From contig JAEWNY010000121.1 in NCBI GenBank assembly GCA_023461075.1, forward strand, positions 1 to 43,869: a stretch of DNA of 43,869 bases, read 5' to 3'. Of the stretch, positions 32,363-38,012 are shown in pieces. The DNA comes from Pseudomonadota bacterium (GTDB taxonomy: Bacteria > Pseudomonadota > Gammaproteobacteria > Xanthomonadales > Xanthomonadaceae). Both the position numbers and the translations under genes were made by a program. Position 1 is the first letter of the stretch; every line of letters begins with the position of its first letter. A model generated the notes under the pieces. That model saw nothing but the letters and a program-made list of their open reading frames with translations, had not been told where the DNA came from and did no database searches.

Positions 32363-33169
32363 CTATTTGACCCCGAACCAGAACAACGCGGCCAACAGCA
32401 ATGCAATGAGGCCGGCGGCGAGCAGCAGCCAGGGCATGCGCCAACGCCTGCGCATCGGTACGTCGCCATCGGTTTCGATGCGCGGCTTGGCCACCGTCAT
32501 GGCGATCGGCTCCTCGCCGGGGGATTCGACCAGATAACGGCAATCCGGGGAGAGCACGAGCTGGTCGCCCGCGCCCAGCAACGCATCCTGCACGGGCCAT
32601 CCGTTCAACCGGCAACTTCCCTGCCCGGCCTCGGCGGTGAAACGCACCCGGCCCTCGTCCCACGGCGACAGTTGGCCGATGCGTCCGCCTGCATCCTCGA
32701 CGCGCAAACCATCATCGCCACCCACGGAGATCGACCGATCGAGCGCGATCGACTGGCCATGGACGCGACCGCCGTGCCCACGCAACAACAGGCGACCCGC
32801 CGGCCCATCGCCGATGCGCGCACTGCCCACCGGCGCGCGCGGTTGTGGGTCGGCCAGCTGCATCTCGACGCCCTCGCAATGGATCGCGTCGCCCACGTGC
32901 AGGCAGGCCAGGCGCTGGATCGGGCGGCCATTGACATGCACCCCGCGCACGCCTTCGGCCACGTGCAACCACAGGCCGCGTGCATCGACGCAGAACTCGA
33001 TCAGCGAACTGCCGCCGCCCGGCGTGATCATCAGCGCGCGGTCGTGGTCGGGATCGCGGCACAGGCCATTGACGCCCGCATGCAACGGCAGGTCGGGATG
33101 CTCGTGCCCGGGGAAACGCAGGATCGGCTGACTTGAAGGCAAGGTATTCACGCGATGCGATTCTGGCAT
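32363..33169 (-). CDS. FHA-like protein with a C-terminal membrane anchor
   Basis: Product of 268 residues. An FHA-like region spans about residues 20-110, with GLCRDPDHDRALMI and, later, GVHVNGRPIQRLACLHVGDAIHCEG, the N-G-x-P-x4-L-x3-D pattern of FHA loops. A second half repeats a related pattern (CRLNGWPVQDALLGAGDQLVL). The last 25 residues are one TM helix (MPWLLLAAGLIALLLAALFWF) ending near the C terminus. FHA domains bind phosphothreonine, but the classical GRxxxxD core is not clear here, so binding is uncertain. It could be co-transcribed with serC, and is divergent from the PHA-system gene with 62 bp between starts. Confidence 0.72.
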   Translation of the reverse strand: MPESHRVNTLPSSQPILRFPGHEHPDLPLHAGVNGLCRDPDHDRALMITPGGGSSLIEFCVDARGLWLHVAEGVRGVHVNGRPIQRLACLHVGDAIHCEGVEMQLADPQPRAPVGSARIGDGPAGRLLLRGHGGRVHGQSIALDRSISVGGDDGLRVEDAGGRIGQLSPWDEGRVRFTAEAGQGSCRLNGWPVQDALLGAGDQLVLSPDCRYLVESPGEEPIAMTVAKPRIETDGDVPMRRRWRMPWLLLAAGLIALLLAALFWFGVK

Positions 33170-33231
33170 ACCACGACGCGGTTCACGGATCGGCTGGCAC
33201 AATGCGACCGCACCACATCACCGGACCTTGC

Positions 33232-33516
33232 ATGTCACACATCGACATCCGCCATCCCAACACGCTGGGCCTCGCCCGGGCGCGCAAAGCCGTCGATCAG
33301 GTCGCGCGCAAACTGTCGGAGAAATTCGATGTCGAATCCGAATGGATGGACGATGTGCTGGCGTTCAGACGCAGCGGCGTCGATGGCCGCATCGCGCTGG
33401 ACGAGCACACCATCCACGTCACCGCGAAGCTGGGATTCCTGCTGGCCGCGATGAACGGGCCGATCGAGGCCGAGATCCGCCGGATGCTGGCCGAAAAGCT
33501 GGGGCCAGCCGATTGA
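33232..33516 (+). CDS. polyhydroxyalkanoic acid system family protein
   Basis: The 94-residue product begins MSHIDIRHPNTLGLARARKA and continues to a short beta-rich domain (VDGRIALDEHTIHVTAKLGFLLA) and a C-terminal helix. It matches the small PHA_gran_rgn / polyhydroxyalkanoic acid system family, found near PHA synthesis genes in many bacteria but also elsewhere. No PHA synthase or phasin gene is in this window, so the PHA link rests on family naming only. The ATG at 33232 was chosen over an upstream in-frame start at 33133, which would overlap the divergent gene. Confidence 0.8.
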   Translation: MSHIDIRHPNTLGLARARKAVDQVARKLSEKFDVESEWMDDVLAFRRSGVDGRIALDEHTIHVTAKLGFLLAAMNGPIEAEIRRMLAEKLGPAD

Positions 33517-33520
33517 GCGC

Positions 33521-33549
33521 TTGGCAAAAGCCGGGGGCCTGCCTATACT
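33521..33549 (+). promoter_or_regulatory. sigma-70 promoter of tRNA-Val
   Basis: TTGGCA (33521-33526) and TATACT (33544-33549) are separated by exactly 17 bp. The inferred start near 33556 is 7 nt before the tRNA. The GCGCTTGG just upstream overlaps the end of the preceding gene's spacer. Confidence 0.8.
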
Positions 33550-33562
33550 TTGCAGCCCTTCG

Positions 33563-33637
33563 GGGCGATTAGCTCAGCGGTAGAGCGCCGCCTTCACACG
33601 GCGTAGGTCGCAAGTTCGATCCTTGCATCGCCCACCA
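33563..33637 (+). tRNA. tRNA-Val (anticodon CAC)
   Basis: A 75-nt cloverleaf with acceptor GGGCGAT/ATCGCCC, discriminator A and encoded CCA. The anticodon loop TTCACAC gives CAC, a valine anticodon absent from E. coli. The anticodon stem CCGCC/GGCGT leaves a C27-U43 mismatch at its outer pair. Own promoter upstream and terminator downstream. Confidence 0.96.
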
Positions 33638-33650
33638 GTCCCACGATGAG

Positions 33651-33671
33651 CCGGCCCAGTGCCGGTTTTTT
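33651..33671 (+). terminator. Rho-independent terminator after tRNA-Val
   Basis: CCGGC/GCCGG stem with a 5-nt loop and six T residues, 13 nt after the CCA end. Confidence 0.75.
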
Positions 33672-33699
33672 CGTGCCCCGAATCCCGCCGGAGCGATCG

Positions 33700-34050
33700 A
33701 TGCGCTACCTCCACAACCCGCGCTGTTCCAAATCCCGCGAAGCCCTGGCCCTGCTGCAAGCGCGTGGCATCGAACCGGAATTGCTCGATTACCTCGGCCA
33801 ACCGCTCGATGCGAAGGCGTTGCGCGCGCTCATCGCCAAACTCGGCATGACGCCGCGCGAACTGCTGCGTCCCGGCGAAGCCGTATACCGAGAACTGGGG
33901 CTGGACGATGCTTCGCGCGACGACGAAGCACTCATCAAGGCGATGGTCGAACACCCGATCCTGATCGAGCGGCCGATCTTCGAGAACGGGGATCGTGCGG
34001 TGATCGGCCGGCCGCCCGAGCGCGTGCTCGAACTGCTCCAGGCCGTCTGA
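33700..34050 (+). CDS. arsC: ArsC-family reductase
   Basis: The 116-residue thioredoxin-fold protein begins MRYLHNPRCSKSREAL with the redox Cys9 in the glutaredoxin-dependent ArsC signature (H-N-x2-C-x-K-S). The later Arg in LIERPIF corresponds to the arsenate-binding Arg of the family. Some homologues (Spx/YffB-like) use the same fold without arsenate activity; the presence of Cys with Ser and Arg favours arsenate reductase, but no ars transport or ArsR gene is adjacent. The ATG at 33700 has a GGAG 6-9 nt upstream; an in-frame start at 33646 would begin in the tRNA terminator. Confidence 0.85.
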   Translation: MRYLHNPRCSKSREALALLQARGIEPELLDYLGQPLDAKALRALIAKLGMTPRELLRPGEAVYRELGLDDASRDDEALIKAMVEHPILIERPIFENGDRAVIGRPPERVLELLQAV

Positions 34051-34054
34051 GCCG

Positions 34055-35689
34055 CTAGACCGACTTGCTGAGACGCAGCGAGGCGATCGCGGCGGAGGGC
34101 GCGAAGCTGTCGCTGCGCGCATCGGCCCAGAAATCACGAAACACCGCGTGGCTGCGCCCGCCTTCGGGATCGAGCAATTCGCCCGGGACCAGCCGCGCGA
34201 ACAGGTTGCGATAGGCGCGGATCTCGGTCGGCGACACTCGCCTCAGGATGTGCTCGGGCCCGAGTTCGCCGGGATGCTGCAACCCGGCCGCGCACAGCAG
34301 GTCGTGCAAGGCACGCAAGGTGTTGTCGTGGAAGGCGTGGACGCGCGCGGCCTTGTCCTCGACATCCAGCTTGCTCCAGCGCCGGGGATCCTGCGTCGCG
34401 ATGCCGGTCGGGCAGTGGTCGTTGTGGCAGCTCTGGGCCTGGATGCAGCCAAGCGAGAACATGAAGCCGCGCCCGGCATTGCACCAGTCCGCGCCGAGTG
34501 CCATGGTCCGCGCGATGTCGAACGCGCTGACGATGCGCCCGGCCGCGCCCAGCTTGATCTGCTCCCGCAGGCCCAACCCGACCAGCGTGTTGTGTACCAA
34601 TTGCAGGCCTTCGTGCATCGGCACGCCGACATGATTGATGAACTCCGATGGCGCGGCGCCGGTTCCGCCCTCAGCCCCATCGATGACGATGAAGTCCGGC
34701 AACAGCCCGGTTTCAGCCATCGCCTTGGCGATTCCGAACCATTCCCAGGGATGGCCGATCGCCAGCTTGAAGCCGGCCGGTTTGCCACCGGACAGTTCCC
34801 GCATCGTCGCGACGAATTGCAGCAACTCGACCGGCGTGGAGAACACCGAGTGCCGTGCCGGCGACACGCAATCCACGCCCATCGGCACGCCGCGCGCCTC
34901 GCTGATCTCGGCGGTCACCTTGGCCGCCGGCAGCATGCCGCCGTGACCCGGCTTGGCACCCTGCGAAAGCTTCAGCTCGACCATCTTCACCTGCGGATCG
35001 GTCGCGTTCCGGGTGAACAGCTCGGCATTGAAGCTGCCGTATTCGTTGCGGCAGCCGAAGTAACCCGAACCGATTTCCCAGACCAGGTCACCGCCGAATT
35101 CGCGATGGTAGCGCGAGATCGAACCCTCGCCGGTATCGTGCGAGAAGCCTCCGCGCTTCGCCCCCCAGTTGAGCGCGCGGATCGCGTTGGCGGACAGCGA
35201 GCCGAAGCTCATCGCCGAGATGTTGAACACGCTCGACGCGTACGGCTGCGCGCATGCGGGCCCGATGACGACGCGATAGTCCGCATCGTGATTTGCCGTG
35301 GGCGCCACCGAATGGTTGATCCACTCGTAGTTGTTGCCGTAGACATCCAGCTCGCTGCCGAACGGCACCACGTCGCTGACCGATTTCGCCCGCTGATAGA
35401 CAAGCGAACGCTGGTCGCGCGAGAACGGCACTTCGGCGATGTCGCTCTCGACGAAGTACTGGCGGATTTCCGGGCCAACCGATTCCAGCCCATAGCGGAA
35501 ATGCGCGAGGATCGGGTAGTTGCGCCTGAGGGTCGCCTTCTTCTGCAGCAGGTCCCAGGTACCGAGCGCGGCCAACGCGCCGGCGATGACCAATACCCAG
35601 ATCCAGTCGCGATGCCCCATCGCCACAAGGACGAACGAGAGCAAAGTCAGGACGATCGATCCGAAGTAAGGCAGATGGCGCAGCAACAT
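34055..35689 (-). CDS. membrane-anchored FMN-binding glutamate synthase family protein
   Basis: The 544-residue product has two hydrophobic segments at the start (PYFGSIVLTLLSFVLVAMG and WIWVLVIAGALAALGTW), then a full glutamate-synthase-type FMN barrel. Landmarks are SAMSFGSLSANAIRALN, the glycine loop HDTGEGSISRYH, KPGHGGMLPAAKV, DGAEGGTGAAP and the iron-sulfur-like CIQAQSCHNDHCPTGIAT. It lacks the amidotransferase and the GXGXG domains of authentic GltB, so ammonia transfer from glutamine is not expected. The substrate is unknown. It is encoded 2 bp downstream of the UDP-sugar dehydrogenase on the same strand, and convergent with the ArsC-family gene. Confidence 0.87.
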   Translation of the reverse strand: MLLRHLPYFGSIVLTLLSFVLVAMGHRDWIWVLVIAGALAALGTWDLLQKKATLRRNYPILAHFRYGLESVGPEIRQYFVESDIAEVPFSRDQRSLVYQRAKSVSDVVPFGSELDVYGNNYEWINHSVAPTANHDADYRVVIGPACAQPYASSVFNISAMSFGSLSANAIRALNWGAKRGGFSHDTGEGSISRYHREFGGDLVWEIGSGYFGCRNEYGSFNAELFTRNATDPQVKMVELKLSQGAKPGHGGMLPAAKVTAEISEARGVPMGVDCVSPARHSVFSTPVELLQFVATMRELSGGKPAGFKLAIGHPWEWFGIAKAMAETGLLPDFIVIDGAEGGTGAAPSEFINHVGVPMHEGLQLVHNTLVGLGLREQIKLGAAGRIVSAFDIARTMALGADWCNAGRGFMFSLGCIQAQSCHNDHCPTGIATQDPRRWSKLDVEDKAARVHAFHDNTLRALHDLLCAAGLQHPGELGPEHILRRVSPTEIRAYRNLFARLVPGELLDPEGGRSHAVFRDFWADARSDSFAPSAAIASLRLSKSV

Positions 35690-35691
35690 GC

Positions 35692-36966
35692 CTACAGCCT
35701 ATCGTCGACCGCGTCGCGCGGCCAGACCGATTTGACGTCGTAGACCACCGCGCCGGGCTTGCCGAACGCACGGATAGCGGCCGCATCCATCGACTTGAAC
35801 TGCGCATGGGCCACGGCCAACACGATGGCATCGTAGGTGCCGGCTTCGGGCACATCGACCAGATCGATCCCGAACTCTTCTCGCGCCAGTGCGGAATCGG
35901 CCCATGGATCGTGCACATCGACGCACGCGCCTGCTGCCTCCAACGACGCGACCACATCCAGCACCTTGCTGTTGCGCAGGTCAGGGCAGTCCTCCTTGAA
36001 GGTCAGGCCCAACACCAGCACGCGCGCCGCCGCGTCATCGACTCCGCGTTCTCGCAGCATCTCGAGCACCCTTCCCGCCACGTGGCCGCCGACCGTGTTG
36101 TTGATGCGTCGCGCTGTATCGATCAGCTGGGGATGGATACCCGCCGCGTCCGCACGATCGATCAGGTAATACGGATCGACGCCGATGCAATGCCCGCCGA
36201 CCAGGCCCGGGCGGAACGGCAGGAAGTTCCACTTCGTTCCCGCGGCCTGCAGTACATCGCCGGTGTCGATGCCGAGCCTGTCGAACACCAGGGCCAACTC
36301 GTTGACCAAGGCGATGTTGACGTCGCGCTGGATGTTCTCGATGACCTTCGCGGCTTCGGCTACGCGGATCGACGGCGCACGATGGGTGCCGGCGCGGATG
36401 ATGCGCGCGTACAGCGCATCGACGAAATCGGCGGTCGCCGCATCCGAACCCGAAGTCACCTTGAGGATGTCGGGCAATCGCCGCGAATGGTCGCCGGGAT
36501 TGATCCGCTCCGGGCTGTAGCCGCAGTGGAAATCGATATTGAAGCGCAGACCCGAGCCGCGTTCGAGGATCGGCACGCAGACTTCCTCGGTCGTGCCCGG
36601 ATACACGGTCGATTCGTAGATGACGATGTCGCTGCGCTTCAGCCGTGAGGCGACCGTTTCGCTGGCGGCGATGAGCGGGCGCAAGTCCGGCCGCTGCTCG
36701 CCGTCGATCGGCGTCGGCACGGTGACGATGTAGACATCACGATCATAGAGTGACGCGGGGTCGCTGCTGAAGCGCAGGTGCGGCTGGGCGATGTCGGCGT
36801 CCGGCACTTCCAGAGTGCGGTCGTGCCCCGCCGAGAGTTCGTCGACGCGCGCGGCATCGATATCGAACCCCAGCGTATCGAATTGGCGACCGAACTCGAC
36901 CGCCAGCGGCAGCCCTACGTAGCCCAATCCGATGATGCCGATGCGTGCGTTGGCAGGGTCGCGCAT
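35692..36966 (-). CDS. tviB: UDP-N-acetylglucosamine 6-dehydrogenase, TviB/VipA type
   Basis: Oxidises a UDP-HexNAc to the uronic acid (NAD-dependent) for surface polysaccharide. The 424-residue product shows the Rossmann GIIGLGYVGLP (9-20), YESTVYPGTTEE, YSPERINPGD, AEAAKVIEN (Lys207), the catalytic Cys260 in LVGGHCIGVDPYY, and the C-terminal motif LTFKEDCPDLRN. The whole length resembles TviB/VipA more than UDP-glucose dehydrogenase. GGGAG precedes the ATG. The start lies 13 nt after the 3' end of tRNA-Leu on the same strand, and no polysaccharide cluster follows; only the FMN protein is co-directional. The product could supply LPS or exopolysaccharide assembly encoded elsewhere. Confidence 0.87.
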   Translation of the reverse strand: MRDPANARIGIIGLGYVGLPLAVEFGRQFDTLGFDIDAARVDELSAGHDRTLEVPDADIAQPHLRFSSDPASLYDRDVYIVTVPTPIDGEQRPDLRPLIAASETVASRLKRSDIVIYESTVYPGTTEEVCVPILERGSGLRFNIDFHCGYSPERINPGDHSRRLPDILKVTSGSDAATADFVDALYARIIRAGTHRAPSIRVAEAAKVIENIQRDVNIALVNELALVFDRLGIDTGDVLQAAGTKWNFLPFRPGLVGGHCIGVDPYYLIDRADAAGIHPQLIDTARRINNTVGGHVAGRVLEMLRERGVDDAAARVLVLGLTFKEDCPDLRNSKVLDVVASLEAAGACVDVHDPWADSALAREEFGIDLVDVPEAGTYDAIVLAVAHAQFKSMDAAAIRAFGKPGAVVYDVKSVWPRDAVDDRL

Positions 36967-36979
36967 GTCACTCCCAGTC

Positions 36980-37066
36980 TGGTGCCCGGAGTCGGGATCG
37001 AACCGACATGGCCTCGCGGCCGAGGGATTTTAAGTCCCTTGCGTCTACCAGTTTCGCCATCCGGGC
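36980..37066 (-). tRNA. tRNA-Leu (anticodon UAA)
   Basis: An 87-nt gene with acceptor GCCCGGA/TCCGGGC, encoded CCA (36980-36982), and an anticodon loop CTTAAAA giving UAA. A long variable arm is present, as for tRNA-Leu. It is the third tRNA of the pgsA-linked set, equivalent in position and identity to E. coli leuZ. Confidence 0.97.
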
Positions 37067-37104
37067 GTGGCGCGATGATCGCATGCTGCAGGCAACGGCG
37101 GTGC

Positions 37105-37132
37105 AAAAAAAGAAGGCGCCCGAAGGCGCCTT
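37105..37132 (-). terminator. terminator between tRNA-Cys and tRNA-Leu
   Basis: On the minus strand an 8-bp stem AAGGCGCC/GGCGCCTT closes a TTCG loop and is followed, after one base, by seven T residues. Confidence 0.88.
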
Positions 37133-37137
37133 GAAGA

Positions 37138-37211
37138 TGGAGGCCGAGGTCGGAATCGAACCGGCGTACGCGGATTTGCAATCCGCTGCATAACCACTCT
37201 GCTACTCGGCC
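37138..37211 (-). tRNA. tRNA-Cys (anticodon GCA)
   Basis: A 74-nt gene with acceptor GGCCGAG paired to CTCGGCC, discriminator U (the tRNA-Cys identity base) and encoded CCA at 37138-37140. The loop TTGCAAA gives GCA. Counterpart of E. coli cysT. Confidence 0.97.
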
Positions 37212-37223
37212 ATCGCGATCATT

Positions 37224-37243
37224 GTTCCACAAAGGCGTGGAAC
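37224..37243. repeat. 7-bp inverted repeat in the tRNA-Cys promoter region
   Basis: GTTCCAC and GTGGAAC flank a 6-nt spacer. On the minus strand the repeat falls between TTGCAG and AACAAT, a possible promoter for tRNA-Cys with 16 bp spacing. It could act as an operator or as a hairpin in read-through transcripts. Confidence 0.5.
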
Positions 37244-37251
37244 TGCAAACG

Positions 37252-37272
37252 AAAAACCCCGGCGAACCGGGG
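37252..37272 (-). terminator. terminator between tRNA-Gly and tRNA-Cys
   Basis: On the minus strand, CCCCGG/CCGGGG closes a TTCG loop and is followed by five T residues. It begins 12 nt after the CCA of tRNA-Gly. Confidence 0.85.
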
Positions 37273-37284
37273 CTTATCAAGATC

Positions 37285-37360
37285 TGGAGCGGGAAAAGGG
37301 GCTCGAACCCTCGACCTCAACCTTGGCAAGGTTGCGCTCTACCAACTGAGCTATTCCCGC
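37285..37360 (-). tRNA. tRNA-Gly (anticodon GCC)
   Basis: A 76-nt gene with acceptor GCGGGAA/TTCCCGC and encoded CCA (37285-37287). The loop TTGCCAA gives GCC. Counterpart of E. coli glyW, which is also next to pgsA. Its first ten nucleotides overlap the 3' end of the pgsA coding sequence. Confidence 0.97.
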
Positions 37361-38010
37361 GTGGAGCCGTGCATTGTACCGGCGGCATTGAGGCTGTCAA
37401 CTCCCGCCGGCGCCGCGCCGGCCTTGCCCTCGCCGGCCCGCAGCACCGGCCATGCGGCACGCAGGTACTCGAAACCCGACCACAACGTCAGCAAAGCCGC
37501 CGCAGCCAGCATCCAGTCGCCGATGATGAAGACCTCGCGGCCCATCCATAGCCAATCCGGCAGGTTCTGGTTGGACGGCGAATACAGCAGGCAGCCGATC
37601 GCCACCATCTGCACGATGGTCTTGATCTTGCCGAGCGACTGCACCTTGACCCTGGCGCGCTGGCCGAGTTCGGCCATCCATTCGCGCAAGGCCGAGACCG
37701 CGATCTCGCGGCCGACGATCACCGCGGCCCAGAACGCCATCCACGGCGTCGGGTGCGCCTGCACGATGAGGAACAGCGCGGTCGAGACCATCAGCTTGTC
37801 GGCGACCGGGTCGAGGAAGGCGCCGAATGCGGAGTACTGGTGGTAACGACGGGCGATCCAGCCATCCAGCCAATCGGTAACCGAGGCCAGCGCGAACACC
37901 AGCATCGAGGCGACACTGGTCCACTTCCAGGGCAGGTAGAACACTGCGACCAACACCGGGATCATCAGGATCCGGGCCAGGGTCAGCATCGTCGGGATGG
38001 TCAGGGTCAT
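37351..38010 (-). CDS. pgsA: CDP-diacylglycerol-glycerol-3-phosphate 3-phosphatidyltransferase
   Basis: Makes phosphatidylglycerol phosphate, the committed step to phosphatidylglycerol and cardiolipin, in the inner membrane. The 219-residue product has the CDP-alcohol transferase signature complete: Asp49-Gly50, Ala53-Arg54, Gly63, Asp67 and Asp71, in a protein with about four to five TM helices. I chose the ATG at 38010 (MTLTIPTMLTLARI); a GTG two codons upstream (38016) overlaps the uvrC stop as GTGA and is an alternative. The C-terminal extension (about 25 residues after the last TM) is unusual: its codons contain the tRNA-Gly promoter, and its stop codon lies inside tRNA-Gly. Directly downstream of uvrC, as in E. 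coli. Confidence 0.95.
   Translation of the reverse strand: MTLTIPTMLTLARILMIPVLVAVFYLPWKWTSVASMLVFALASVTDWLDGWIARRYHQYSAFGAFLDPVADKLMVSTALFLIVQAHPTPWMAFWAAVIVGREIAVSALREWMAELGQRARVKVQSLGKIKTIVQMVAIGCLLYSPSNQNLPDWLWMGREVFIIGDWMLAAAALLTLWSGFEYLRAAWPVLRAGEGKAGAAPAGVDSLNAAGTMHGSTRE
37373..37400 (-). promoter_or_regulatory. strong sigma-70 promoter for tRNA-Gly within pgsA
   Basis: On the minus strand TTGACA (37395-37400, perfect -35) and TACAAT (37373-37378, one mismatch) are 16 bp apart. Transcription would start about 6 nt before the tRNA 5' end at 37360. The boxes overlap pgsA codons for Val-Asp-Ser and Gly-Thr-Met near its C terminus. Confidence 0.82.
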
Positions 38011-38012
38011 TC

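Noticed and set aside
33646..33699. Earlier start for the ArsC-family protein
   Set aside because: It would begin at the tRNA-Val terminator; MRYLHNPRC at 33700 has its own Shine-Dalgarno.
36967..37360. Integrative element at the tRNA cluster
   Set aside because: No integrase, no second copy of a tRNA 3' end and no change in base composition was seen nearby, so only the unusual closeness of tviB is reported.
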